Shown here piece after piece: positions 47,929-56,373 of a stretch of DNA of 64,000 bases (its first letter is position 1; the number at the start of each line of letters is the position of its first letter). This DNA is from DASPMP01 sp035758925 (GTDB lineage: Bacteria > Gemmatimonadota > Gemmatimonadetes > Gemmatimonadales > Gemmatimonadaceae), in the NCBI GenBank assembly GCA_035758925.1, contig DASTVV010000094.1, positions 1 to 64,000 of the forward strand. The letters run 5' to 3'. The position numbers and the translations under genes are program-made. The notes beneath the pieces are model-generated. The model did no database searches. It saw nothing but the letters and a program-made list of their open reading frames with translations, and was not told where the DNA came from.

Positions 47929-50093
47929 CTGCGACGGCGCATAGCGAACTGATTCCAGGCTGGCCAGACGCGTTCGAGGCGGATCGTCTCGACCGCGAGC
48001 TGCTGGCGCGCGCCTATCGGTTCAGCGAGGAAGCGCATCGCGGCCAGACGCGCTTGTCCGGCGAGCCGTTCGTGACGCACTGCGTCGAGGTCGCGCGCAT
48101 TCTCGCGGATCTCCAGCTGGACTCCGTGACCGTGGCCTGTGGGCTCATCCACGACGTCGTCGAAGACACGCGCCTCACCGTCGCCGATGTGGAGCGCGAG
48201 TTCGGCAAGGAGATCGCCGGCATCGTCGACGGCCTCACCAAGATCGCCAAACTGCCCACGGGGGCCACCAAGGAGGAGCGTCAGGTCGAGAGCTACCGCA
48301 AGCTCCTCCTGTCGATCGCCAAGGACGCGCGCGTCATCATCGTCAAGCTGGCGGACCGGCTGCACAACATGCGCACGCTGGACCCGCTGCCCGAGGAAAA
48401 GCGCCGGCGCATCGCGGCCGAGACGCGCGACCTGTACGCGCCACTCGCGCACCGCTTCGGTATGGCGAAAATGCGGTGGGAGCTGGAGGACTTGTCCTTC
48501 AAGCACCTCGAGCCCGCCGAGTACAAGACGCTGGCCAAGAAGGTGGCGCAGAAGCGCGGGCAGCGTGAGCAGCTCATCGCGCAGTTCCGCGAGCCGCTCG
48601 ACAAGTCGCTGCGTGATGCCGGCATCCGCGAAGTGGAAGTCATGGGACGGCCGAAGCATCTGTGGTCGATCTACAAGAAGATGCTCCAGCGGCAGAAGCC
48701 ATACGAAGAGATCTACGACCTGCTGGCGATCCGCGTGCTCGTGAACAGTGTGCCGGACTGCTACCACGCACTGGGCATCGTGCACGATCGCTGGACGCCC
48801 GTGCAGGAACGCATCAAGGACTACATCGCCCAGCCCAAGTCGAACGGATATCAGTCACTGCACACCACCGTGTTCGGCCCGGGGGGACAGCTGTACGAGG
48901 TGCAGATCCGCACGCGTTCGATGCATCGCACGGCGGACTTCGGCATCGCGGCGCACTGGTTGTACAAGGAGGACGCCAAGAGCGCCGACGAGCTGGACCG
49001 GCATCTCACCTGGTTCCGCCAGGTGCTGGAGCTGCAGCTCGACGCCCGCACGCCCGACGAGTTCCTGGAGTTCCTCAAGCTCGACCTGTACGCGGACGAG
49101 ATCTTCGTCTTCACGCCGACGGGCGATGTCATTCAGCTGCCGAAAGGCGCAACGCCGATCGACTTCGCGTTCGCCGTGCACACGGAGATCGGACTGCACT
49201 GCGCCGGCGCCAAGATCAACGGCCGCATCGCGCCGCTTTCCCGTCCGCTGCGGAATTCCGAGACCGTCGAGATCATCACGTCGACCACGGCGAAGCCGAC
49301 GCGGGACTGGCTGGCGCACGTTCGCACGGGCCGAGCCAGGCACAAGATCCGGCAGATCCTGCGACGCGAAGAGCACCAGTCGGCGCAGAAGATCGGCCAG
49401 GAGATTTTCGAGCGGGAGCTGCGCCGCCGTCGCCTGACGAAGCCGGGCGACGACGACATGACGCGCGTCGCAAAGAACATGGGACTCACCGACGCCACGC
49501 ACCTCCTGGCGTCGATTGGGCAGGGCGACGTCCAGATGGCACCCGTGCTCCGGCACCTCTATCCGGACATTGAAACGCCCGAACCGCCGAAGCCGCCGTC
49601 CATCGTGGAGCGGTTGGTGGATCGCGTTCGCGGATCGAAGGGCGTCCGCATCCAGGGTGTCGACGGTGTGATGGTGCGGTACGCCCAGTGCTGCCAGCCG
49701 GTGCCCGGCGACGCTGTGGTGGGTTACGTGACGCGGGGCCGCGGCGTGAGCATCCACCGGGCGGATTGTCCCAACCTGCTGCTACTGGCTCACGAGCCGG
49801 AGCGCCGGCTGGAGATCGACTGGCAGGAAGCCGAGGGCGAGCGGTTCATCGTGCGGCTGGTTCTCGAGGCGTCGGATCGGCGTGGCCTGTACGCGGACTT
49901 GGCCGCCGCCGTGACGGGAACCGGGACGGACATCCGAAGCATCGATTTGCGCACCACCGACGGGAAGGTGAATGGCGCCGTTACCGTCGAGGTCGAGAAC
50001 CTGGCGCACCTCGAGAAAATCATGAAGGCGGCACGGCGGGTGAAGGGCGTGAGCGAGGTGGCTCGGCGAGAGCGGATCAGTAGCGACCAGTAG
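47925..50093 (+). CDS. rsh: Bifunctional (p)ppGpp synthetase/hydrolase (RelA/SpoT family)
   Basis: 722 residues. HD hydrolase domain (His52 in VTHCVEVARIL; HDVVED with His76, Asp77), then the synthetase domain with the RxKD motif (RIKDYIAQPKSNGYQSLHTT), the basic signature of bifunctional enzymes as opposed to EXDD of monofunctional RelA. A TGS domain (IFVFTPTGDVIQLPKGATPI), the conserved-Cys region (MVRYAQCCQPVPGDAVVGYV) and a C-terminal ACT domain follow. It controls the stringent response. The 3' end overlaps the opposite-strand gene at 50077 by 17 bases. Confidence 0.96.
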   Translation: MTATAHSELIPGWPDAFEADRLDRELLARAYRFSEEAHRGQTRLSGEPFVTHCVEVARILADLQLDSVTVACGLIHDVVEDTRLTVADVEREFGKEIAGIVDGLTKIAKLPTGATKEERQVESYRKLLLSIAKDARVIIVKLADRLHNMRTLDPLPEEKRRRIAAETRDLYAPLAHRFGMAKMRWELEDLSFKHLEPAEYKTLAKKVAQKRGQREQLIAQFREPLDKSLRDAGIREVEVMGRPKHLWSIYKKMLQRQKPYEEIYDLLAIRVLVNSVPDCYHALGIVHDRWTPVQERIKDYIAQPKSNGYQSLHTTVFGPGGQLYEVQIRTRSMHRTADFGIAAHWLYKEDAKSADELDRHLTWFRQVLELQLDARTPDEFLEFLKLDLYADEIFVFTPTGDVIQLPKGATPIDFAFAVHTEIGLHCAGAKINGRIAPLSRPLRNSETVEIITSTTAKPTRDWLAHVRTGRARHKIRQILRREEHQSAQKIGQEIFERELRRRRLTKPGDDDMTRVAKNMGLTDATHLLASIGQGDVQMAPVLRHLYPDIETPEPPKPPSIVERLVDRVRGSKGVRIQGVDGVMVRYAQCCQPVPGDAVVGYVTRGRGVSIHRADCPNLLLLAHEPERRLEIDWQEAEGERFIVRLVLEASDRRGLYADLAAAVTGTGTDIRSIDLRTTDGKVNGAVTVEVENLAHLEKIMKAARRVKGVSEVARRERISSDQ

Positions 50094-50433
50094 CCCGGTC
50101 GTACCGCGTGCGCCGATCGCGGTCGCGGCCGTCCACAATGTTCTTCCAGGGCGGGAGATTGATCCAGATGCCGAGACATGCGCCCTTGAGCGTGGGAAAG
50201 GCGCGTCCGTTCTTGCGATAGTACCAGCCACTCTGGACCATCTTGTCCTGGGATCTCTTTTCGGCGCGCTCCTGGATCTTGACCGGGTCGCTCTCATCGC
50301 GGCGCGTGGCGGGACTCTTGGTCATCTCGCCGATGAACTCTCGATGCAGCCCCAGCATCGTGTGCGCGTCGGTGAGGCCGGGGACGCGGAAAGTACGCTG
50401 AAGCTCGGGGGAGAGCGTGCGCGCAGCCATCAC
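50077..50433 (-). CDS. Unknown protein, probably the C-terminal part of a frameshifted gene
   Basis: Open frame of up to 118 residues on the minus strand, starting MAARTLSPELQRTFRVPGL. The C-terminal half, GWYYRKNGRAFPTLKGACLG followed by IWINLPPW, looks like the end of a membrane-associated hypothetical family. It begins inside the open frame 50294-50635 in another phase. Joining the two through a one-base shift near the GGGGG run at 50407-50411 would give a single protein with an N-terminal transmembrane helix. Either a pseudogene, an indel or two overlapping genes. Its stop overlaps the end of rsh. Confidence 0.45.
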   Translation of the reverse strand: MMAARTLSPELQRTFRVPGLTDAHTMLGLHREFIGEMTKSPATRRDESDPVKIQERAEKRSQDKMVQSGWYYRKNGRAFPTLKGACLGIWINLPPWKNIVDGRDRDRRTRYDRATGRY

Positions 50434-50635
50434 TTGCGAGGCGGGCGGCCGTCGCGTCGAAATGAGCGCGCGCGTTCGCCGGGACGGGCTTGCCGTCGCC
50501 GGCGAGCCAGAACTCCTCCTTGGCAGACGCGCGATTCCTGGAGTTCTTCCAGTGCATGTACGGCGCGAGCCAGTATTTCGCCGTGATCAGGACGAGCACG
50601 CCGACGACATATGGCCAGTCTAGCTGGTCGAGCAT
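50294..50635 (-). CDS. Unknown membrane protein, probably the N-terminal part of a frameshifted gene
   Basis: From ATG 50635 the protein begins MLDQLDWPYVVGVLVLITAK (one transmembrane helix), then YMHWKNSRNR and FWLAGDGKPVPANARAHFDA, a coherent domain. After about residue 70 it turns into arginine-, histidine- and proline-rich sequence (YFPRPRPHRRAHD), typical of out-of-frame reading, while the neighbouring phase remains sensible. This argues for a frameshift. Function not recognised. Divergent from uvrB, 94 bases away. Confidence 0.45.
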   Translation of the reverse strand: MLDQLDWPYVVGVLVLITAKYWLAPYMHWKNSRNRASAKEEFWLAGDGKPVPANARAHFDATAARLASDGCAHALPRASAYFPRPRPHRRAHDAGAASRVHRRDDQESRHAPR

Positions 50636-50729
50636 TGCGGGAGGGTTGTGGAACTGTTCAATGACGACGCAGCGGACGCTTGCGTCTCTCGTACTCCCGA
50701 ACAAAGACCGATAGCCATAGATTGAGCGC

Positions 50730-52718
50730 ATGGCGCGCGCGAGCTTCGATCTTCAAGCACCCTTTCAGCCAGCAGGCGATCAGCCCAAGGCGATCGAGGA
50801 GCTGAGCGCTGGGCTGAAGCGAGGGGATCGCTTCCAGACGCTTCTGGGAGTCACCGGTTCGGGGAAGACGATGACGGTCGCGAACGTCATCCAGCACTAT
50901 GGGCGGCCCACGCTCGTGCTCTCGCACAACAAAACCCTCGCGGCCCAGCTCTATGGAGAGCTGAAGAGCTTTTTCCCGCACAACGCCGTCGAGTACTTCA
51001 TTTCGTACTACGACTACTACCAGCCGGAAGCGTACGTGCCGACCACCGACACGTACATCGAGAAGGATGCCTCGATCAACGAGGACATCGATCGGCTGCG
51101 GCTTCGGGCGACGTCGTCCCTCATGGAGCGAAGCGACGTCGTGATCGTGGCCACGGTCTCGGCTATCTATGGCCTGGGCGATCCAACCGAGTATCGCGCC
51201 CAGATGGTCACGATCGAGAAGGGGCAGCGCGTCCCTCGCGACGAGATCCTGCGGTCCCTCGTGAAGATTCAGTATCATCGCAACGACGTCTCCTTCGAGC
51301 GCGGCACGTTTCGCGTCCGGGGTGATACCGTCGAGATCCTGCCCGCCTACGAGGAACAGGGCGTCCGCGTCGAGCTGTGGGGCGACGAGGTCGAGCGCAT
51401 CTCGAAGATCAATCCGCTCACCGGCGAGACGATCGCCGCGCTCGACCAGGCCGCCATCTATCCCGCGAAGCACTTCGTGACCAACAGGCCGACGCTCGAG
51501 CGCGCCGTGAAGCTGATCCGGGCGGAGCTCGCTGAGCGGCTGACGATCCTGCGCAATGCGGGCAAGCTGCTCGAAGCCCAGCGACTGGAGAGCCGCACGA
51601 ATTTCGACGTCGAGATGATGCTGGAGATCGGAACCTGTGCCGGCATCGAGAATTACTCCCGACACCTGTCGGGCAGGGCGGAAGGCGAGCGCCCTGCGTG
51701 CCTCTTCGACTACTTCCCCGAGGACTTTCTCGTCGTCGTCGACGAGTCGCACGTCAGCTTGCCTCAGGTGAGCGGCATGTTCAACGGCGATCGCGCCAGG
51801 AAGCTGACGCTGGTCGAATACGGGTTCCGCCTGCCGAGCGCGCTCGACAACCGGCCGCTCATGTTCGATGAGTTCCTGGCGCTCACGCCGCGCGCCGTGT
51901 TCGTGTCCGCCACGCCCGGCGATCTCGAGCTGCAGCTGTCAGAAGGCGTCGTCGTCGAGCAAATCATCAGGCCAACAGGTCTCGTGGATCCGGAGATCGA
52001 CATCCGCCCGGTACGCGGCCAGGTGGACGATTTGCTCAACGAGATCCGCATCCGTGAGCGCCGCGGCGAGCGCGTGCTCGTCACGACGCTCACCAAGCGG
52101 ATGGCCGAGGATCTCACGGACTACCTTCAGCAGGTTGGCGTCCGGGTTCGCTACATGCACTCCGACATCGACGCCATCGAACGGATGGAGATCGTGCGCG
52201 GCTTGCGGCTGGGCGAATTCGACGTGTTGGTCGGGATCAACCTCCTGCGCGAAGGCCTGGATCTTCCGGAAGTGAGCCTGGTGGCCATTCTCGACGCTGA
52301 CCAGGAGGGCTTCCTTCGCAGCGATCGGTCGCTGATCCAGACCGTGGGTCGCGCGGCGCGGCATATCGGCGGCAGGGCCATCTTCTATGCGGATCGCGTG
52401 ACGGGGTCGATGCAACGTTGCCTCGAGGAGACCAACCGCCGTCGGGAGGCGCAGCTCGCGTTCAATCGCGAGCACGGCATCGTGCCGCGGTCCGTGAGCA
52501 AGAGCGTGGACCAGGTGCGATTCATCACGCGTGTCGCGGACGCCCGAACCGAGCGCGCCGCGAAAGTCGCGGAGCCGGCACGCAACTATGCCGTGATGGA
52601 CAACGAAGCCCTCGTGCGGATGTTGGAGGAGCAAATGAAGGAAGCGGCTGCGAACATGGACTTCGAGCTCGCCGCGACGCTTCGGGATCAGGTGTTCGAG
52701 CTCAAGGCCGCCAAGTGA
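50730..52718 (+). CDS. uvrB: Excinuclease ABC subunit B
   Basis: 662 residues. Walker A TLLGVTGSGKTMTVANV, the beta-hairpin region EYFISYYDYYQPEAYVPTTD, helicase motifs (VDESHVSLPQ, GINLLREGLDLPEVSL, IQTVGRAARH) and the C-terminal UVR domain (MLEEQMKEAAANMDFELAAT). UvrB verifies DNA damage and with UvrC nicks around it. The stop overlaps the tsaE GTG (GTGA). Confidence 0.98.
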   Translation: MARASFDLQAPFQPAGDQPKAIEELSAGLKRGDRFQTLLGVTGSGKTMTVANVIQHYGRPTLVLSHNKTLAAQLYGELKSFFPHNAVEYFISYYDYYQPEAYVPTTDTYIEKDASINEDIDRLRLRATSSLMERSDVVIVATVSAIYGLGDPTEYRAQMVTIEKGQRVPRDEILRSLVKIQYHRNDVSFERGTFRVRGDTVEILPAYEEQGVRVELWGDEVERISKINPLTGETIAALDQAAIYPAKHFVTNRPTLERAVKLIRAELAERLTILRNAGKLLEAQRLESRTNFDVEMMLEIGTCAGIENYSRHLSGRAEGERPACLFDYFPEDFLVVVDESHVSLPQVSGMFNGDRARKLTLVEYGFRLPSALDNRPLMFDEFLALTPRAVFVSATPGDLELQLSEGVVVEQIIRPTGLVDPEIDIRPVRGQVDDLLNEIRIRERRGERVLVTTLTKRMAEDLTDYLQQVGVRVRYMHSDIDAIERMEIVRGLRLGEFDVLVGINLLREGLDLPEVSLVAILDADQEGFLRSDRSLIQTVGRAARHIGGRAIFYADRVTGSMQRCLEETNRRREAQLAFNREHGIVPRSVSKSVDQVRFITRVADARTERAAKVAEPARNYAVMDNEALVRMLEEQMKEAAANMDFELAATLRDQVFELKAAK

Positions 52719-53197
52719 CGCGACACGATCTCCTTCCGGAGCACGCGGCCGAGGGACATCTGTCGCTCACGGAACACGAGCTGGTGGACTGGGGGGAGCG
52801 GCTGGGCCGGCAGATCAACCCGCCGCTCATCATCACGCTCGATGGCGATCTCGGTGCGGGGAAGACCACGCTGGCCCGTGCCATCAGCATCGGGTACGGC
52901 GTGCGCGAGGAGATCACCAGCCCCACGTTCGCGATCGTCCACGTGTACGACGCGCCCAAATCGCCCGTCTACCACATCGACCTGTTTCGCCTCGACAGCC
53001 CCAGGGATCTTCAGAACATCGGGTGGGATGACATGACGCAGGCCGACGCGCTGTTGCTCATCGAATGGCCGGAGCGCGCGGGCGAGCTGCTGCCCGGCAA
53101 TCACGTTCCGATTCAGCTGCGGCACGTGGAAGGCGAGCCCGAGAAGCGCGTGCTGTACGCCGGAGGGCACCTGGGGTACGAGACGGGCGACCGATGA
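52715..53197 (+). CDS. tsaE: tRNA threonylcarbamoyladenosine biosynthesis ATPase TsaE
   Basis: 160 residues from GTG 52715. Walker A TLDGDLGAGKTTLARAISIG, then ITSPTFAIVHVYDA and VYHIDLFRL, typical of TsaE. It works with TsaB and TsaD to add t6A37 to tRNAs that read ANN codons. It overlaps uvrB upstream and tsaB downstream by four bases each. tsaD and tsaC are not in the window. Confidence 0.95.
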   Translation: MTRHDLLPEHAAEGHLSLTEHELVDWGERLGRQINPPLIITLDGDLGAGKTTLARAISIGYGVREEITSPTFAIVHVYDAPKSPVYHIDLFRLDSPRDLQNIGWDDMTQADALLLIEWPERAGELLPGNHVPIQLRHVEGEPEKRVLYAGGHLGYETGDR

Positions 53198-53856
53198 TCT
53201 CTCTCGCGCTCGACGCCTCCACCTATCGCGGAACGGTGTCGGTGCTGGACGACGACCGCGTGCTCGTCGAGCGTTCGGTTGCCATGCGCGGCCGCGACGC
53301 GGAGGCGCTGATGCCGGCCGTGGACCTCGCGCTGCGCGAGGCGGGCTGCGGTCTTCGGGGCGTACAACGAATTGTCTGTGGTTCGGGTCCCGGCAGCTTC
53401 ACGAGCCTGCGCATCGCGGCATCGATCGCCAAGGGCCTCGCCGTTGGTCGTTCAGTTCCGCTGTTCGCGGTGTCGTCACTGGCCCTGATCGTGGCCGCCA
53501 ACGTCTCGGACGGGCCGCGCGGGCCGCGCCGCTACCTGGCCGCGCTCGACGCCTTGCGTGGCGAGAGCTACGTCTGCGAGTTCGAGCACGACGCTGGGGT
53601 CGTGCGCGCCGACGGCGATTTGCGGCTGGTGCCCAGCGACGACGTTCTGGCATTGGCGGAACGCGCTGGCGCGCGGGCCGTCGGTCCGGATCAGCGGGAC
53701 CACTGGTTGCCACATGCGAGGGGCGTAGCCCTTTTGGGGCAGACGCTCGACGAGCTTGGCTCCGTTGACGTAGCGAGCTGGGAGCCGGTCTACGGGCGCC
53801 TAGCGGAGGCTCAGGCGAAATGGGAAGCGACGCACGGCCGGGCGCTTCCGCGCTGA
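53194..53856 (+). CDS. tsaB: tRNA threonylcarbamoyladenosine biosynthesis protein TsaB
   Basis: 220 residues, ATG 53194 (ATGA overlap with tsaE). ISLALDASTYRGTVSVLDDD and VCGSGPGSFTSLRIAASIAK are the ASKHA-fold signatures of TsaB (YeaZ), the scaffold partner of TsaD. The end overlaps rimI by 37 bases, as commonly seen for tsaB-rimI. Confidence 0.94.
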   Translation: MISLALDASTYRGTVSVLDDDRVLVERSVAMRGRDAEALMPAVDLALREAGCGLRGVQRIVCGSGPGSFTSLRIAASIAKGLAVGRSVPLFAVSSLALIVAANVSDGPRGPRRYLAALDALRGESYVCEFEHDAGVVRADGDLRLVPSDDVLALAERAGARAVGPDQRDHWLPHARGVALLGQTLDELGSVDVASWEPVYGRLAEAQAKWEATHGRALPR

Positions 53857-54302
53857 GCGGCCTCGTTCTCCGGCCGGCGATCGCTGCGGATCTGCCGGAA
53901 ATCGCGGCGCTGGAACGAGTGGCTTACGGCGACCCGTGGCCGGCGAGTGCGTTCGCGTCTCTCCCCAACAACCCCCGCGTCTTCTTCACGGTTGCACGAC
54001 AGGATGTCCGCGGCGCGCTGGTGGGTTATGTTGTCGCGTGGTACGTGCTGGACGAGGGCGAGCTCGCCAACCTCACCATCACGCCCTCCCATCGAAAGCG
54101 GGGCATGGGAGGCGTGCTTCTCGATGCCGTGCTCAGCGACGCTTCGTCCCGTGGAGTCGCACACATCTATCTGGAGGTTCGCGAGTCCAACACCGCGGCA
54201 CGCCGCCTCTACGCCTCTCGGGGCTTTGAGGAAATCGGGAGGAGAGCCGGGTACTATCGGAGTCCCGTGGAGGACGCACTGGTGCTCCGCCGAACACTCT
54301 GA
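53820..54302 (+). CDS. rimI: Ribosomal-protein-alanine N-acetyltransferase (GNAT family)
   Basis: 160 residues. GNAT fold with ELANLTITPSHRKRGMGGVL (acetyl-CoA P-loop R/Q-x-x-G-x-G/A), YLEVRESNTAARRLYASRGF and YYRSPVEDALVL, the RimI pattern. It acetylates the N-terminus of ribosomal protein S18 and perhaps others. The start at ATG 53820 gives a short Ala-rich leader before the fold; it overlaps tsaB. Confidence 0.9.
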   Translation: MGSDARPGASALSGLVLRPAIAADLPEIAALERVAYGDPWPASAFASLPNNPRVFFTVARQDVRGALVGYVVAWYVLDEGELANLTITPSHRKRGMGGVLLDAVLSDASSRGVAHIYLEVRESNTAARRLYASRGFEEIGRRAGYYRSPVEDALVLRRTL

Positions 54303-54426
54303 CCGCTCTTCATGAATTACGCGAAGTCCGCAATAGAAGTGCTTGTATGGAAAGGATTTGATTGTGTGTCGGTAAACGTGTTTCGATAGACTGTCGGCGA
54401 GCAACGAACTCTCGCCAGGAGGCAAA

Positions 54427-54921
54427 GTGAGCCGCAGCTTGAACAAGGTGACGCTGATCGGGAACGTGGGTGGTGACCCCGAGGTTCGGTCGACCACGGG
54501 TGGAAATCGTGTTGCGACCTTCTCGCTCGCGACCAGCCGCACGTGGAACGATGCCAGCGGTGGCAAGCAGGAAAAGACCGAGTGGCACCGGTGCGTGGTC
54601 TGGAATTCCAAGGCCTCGACGCTGGCCGACATCGTGGAGCGCTACGTCAAGAAGGGCGACAAGCTCTACGTCGAGGGTCGCATCGAGTATCGGCAGTGGC
54701 AGGACAAGGATGGGCAGACCAAGTACTCCACCGAGATCAATGTCCGCGAGCTGATCATGCTCGGTTCGCCGAGAGGTGGCGATGCTGGTGACGGCAGCGC
54801 CCGCGCGGCCCGGCCTGCCGGCGCAAAGGCCAAAGCGGGAGCGGCTGCTGGCGGCGGGTCGGAGGACTTCGAGGAGTTCCCAGGCGCTCTCGAGGACGAG
54901 GACGACGATCTACCGTTCTAG
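54427..54921 (+). CDS. ssb: Single-stranded DNA-binding protein
   Basis: 164 residues from GTG 54427 behind AGGAGG at 54417-54422. OB-fold start SLNKVTLIGNVGGDPEVRST with KTEWHRCVVWNSKASTLADI and GRIEYRQWQDKDGQTKYSTE. The linker is Ala/Gly-rich, and the C-terminus is the acidic tip ending DDDLPF, which recruits replication and repair partners. A 124-base region separates it from rimI, so it probably has its own promoter, but no good hexamer pair was found. Confidence 0.96.
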   Translation: MSRSLNKVTLIGNVGGDPEVRSTTGGNRVATFSLATSRTWNDASGGKQEKTEWHRCVVWNSKASTLADIVERYVKKGDKLYVEGRIEYRQWQDKDGQTKYSTEINVRELIMLGSPRGGDAGDGSARAARPAGAKAKAGAAAGGGSEDFEEFPGALEDEDDDLPF

Positions 54922-55083
54922 GGGCGGGGACGGGGGAAGGGGACGGGGGACGGGCGCAGACTGACTGAGAACGGTTGCCGGGACCGACTGAGGGACTGGC
55001 GCCGGCGGCGTCTTGTGGACCGGTCCCCTTAACCGGTATCCAGCCAGTTGCCCTTGTCCCCCGGTCGCCTGTCCCGCGACCCG
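54922..55083. repeat. G-rich inverted-repeat region between ssb and the LysM gene
   Basis: The left arm (54922-54955) is a run of GGGGACGG-like units; the right arm (55051-55083) is its rough complement (CCCTTGTCCC, CCGGTCGCC, TGTCCCGCGACCC). Inside are ACTGGC (54995-55000)/GCCAGT (55043-55048) and the palindrome GGACCGGTCC (55017-55026). It would fold into a long hairpin after ssb. It resembles, in a more G-rich form, the octamer elements at 1085, 23876 and 29157. No T-run. Confidence 0.55.
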
Positions 55084-55120
55084 TTTCCAATTCGGCCGCA
55101 CGGTCGTCCATCCGGTTGCA

Positions 55121-56275
55121 ATGCGTCTTCTTAACCGATGCATCCTGGCAGCGCTGGCCGCTGGTGTCCTGGCGGGTCAGCCGCTCAACGCGCAGGAAGC
55201 CGCGCAACCGCGCACACATACTGTGAAGCGCGGCGACACGCTTTGGGACCTTGCTCAGCACTATCTCGGCGACGCTTTCCTCTGGCCCGAGATCTACCGT
55301 CTCAACCGCGATGTCGTGGAGGATCCGCATTGGATCTACCCCGGGGAAGTGTTGCGACTTCCCGGTGAGGGTACGCAGGCCGTTGCCGAGCAACCAGCGC
55401 CCGGAGCGCAGGCGCCGGGCGCGCCGACTCCGGCGCCGGCAGCCGGACAAGCGCCGCCGTCCACCCTTCCACCCGGTGGAATGCCGGCCACGGTCTTCAC
55501 GAAAGTGGTGCCCGCGGAGCCGGCTGGTCCTGGCACGTACGAAGTCAACCTCGTGCCTCTCGAGCCCGCGCCGACGGTGCGGGTCGGTGAAGTCATCGCC
55601 GCGCCGTACGTGGAGCGTGAAGGTGGGCCTCGAGGCTTCGGCCGTATTCTCAAGTCCGGCGATCTTCCCGGCATCGCCGCCGCCACTGAGCGAAATCGCT
55701 TCCAGGCGTACGATCGTGTCCTGATCGCACCTCCGGTCGGTCAGATCGCCCCTGAAGGTGAGCGGTACCTTGCCTACAAGATGGGACCGATCATCGAGAA
55801 CCAGGGTCAGATCGTCATCCCGACGGGAATCGTCGAAGTGACGCGCGCAGCCCGAGCGGACACGGCGGCCATTGCGAAAGTGGTCTCTGCGTTCACGGAG
55901 CTGAGCGTCACGGACCGCCTGATCCCGATCGACACGATTGGCGTTTCCACGAGAGTTCGCCCTGAGCGCGTCGTGCGTGGTCAGCAGACGAAGGTCCGGT
56001 GGATCTACGGCGAGCCGGTCCTGCCGAGCGTCCAGAATTACGTCGTGCTTGGATTGTCATCGGACAACGGCATTCGCATGGGCGACGAGTTCGTCATCTT
56101 CCTGCCGGCTCCGAAGGAGCGCGAAGAAGGCCGCGTCGCGGATCCTGAAATCATGATCAGCAAGGCCCAGGTCGTTCGCGCAACGCCATACGGCGTCACG
56201 GTGGTCGTCATCGGCCAGGAACAACCCGCGATCAAAGAGGGGATGTCCGCGCGCGTCATCGCGCGAATGCCGTAA
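55121..56275 (+). CDS. LysM-domain exported protein
   Basis: 384 residues from ATG 55121. Signal peptide to about residue 24 (LNA). LysM domain at residues 32-81 (HTVKRGDTLWDLAQHYLGDA to WIYPGEVLRLP), which binds peptidoglycan, then a Pro/Ala linker (about 90-120), and a beta-rich C-terminal part of 260 residues (RVGEVIAAPYVEREGG, VSAFTELSVTDRLIPIDT, GDEFVIFLPAPKEREE) of unknown function. Such proteins are often periplasmic and anchored to the wall. It stands alone between an inverted repeat and a hairpin. It may function with the following envelope genes. Confidence 0.88.
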   Translation: MRLLNRCILAALAAGVLAGQPLNAQEAAQPRTHTVKRGDTLWDLAQHYLGDAFLWPEIYRLNRDVVEDPHWIYPGEVLRLPGEGTQAVAEQPAPGAQAPGAPTPAPAAGQAPPSTLPPGGMPATVFTKVVPAEPAGPGTYEVNLVPLEPAPTVRVGEVIAAPYVEREGGPRGFGRILKSGDLPGIAAATERNRFQAYDRVLIAPPVGQIAPEGERYLAYKMGPIIENQGQIVIPTGIVEVTRAARADTAAIAKVVSAFTELSVTDRLIPIDTIGVSTRVRPERVVRGQQTKVRWIYGEPVLPSVQNYVVLGLSSDNGIRMGDEFVIFLPAPKEREEGRVADPEIMISKAQVVRATPYGVTVVVIGQEQPAIKEGMSARVIARMP

Positions 56276-56301
56276 CCCGCGCTCGGATCGAGGGTATCAC
56301 G

Positions 56302-56343
56302 CGCCGGCCGACGATGCATCTGTCGAAAGCCGGCGTTTAGATT
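56302..56343 (+). terminator. Probable terminator hairpin after the LysM gene
   Basis: CGCCGGC and CGAC (56302-56312) pair with GTCG and GCCGGCG (56322-56335), giving 11 base pairs with an AAA bulge and a nine-base loop, followed by TTTAGATT. The T-run is weak, so it may be an RNA-stabilising hairpin instead. It separates the LysM gene from the epimerase/tol run. Confidence 0.45.
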
Positions 56344-56373
56344 GCGCGCCGACCCCTTTCCGAGTGGACGCGA

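Noticed and set aside
54358..54392. Promoter for ssb using TTGATT or TTGTGT and TAGACT
   Set aside because: Spacers of 23 or 19 bases and weak hexamers; not listed as a feature although some promoter is expected here.
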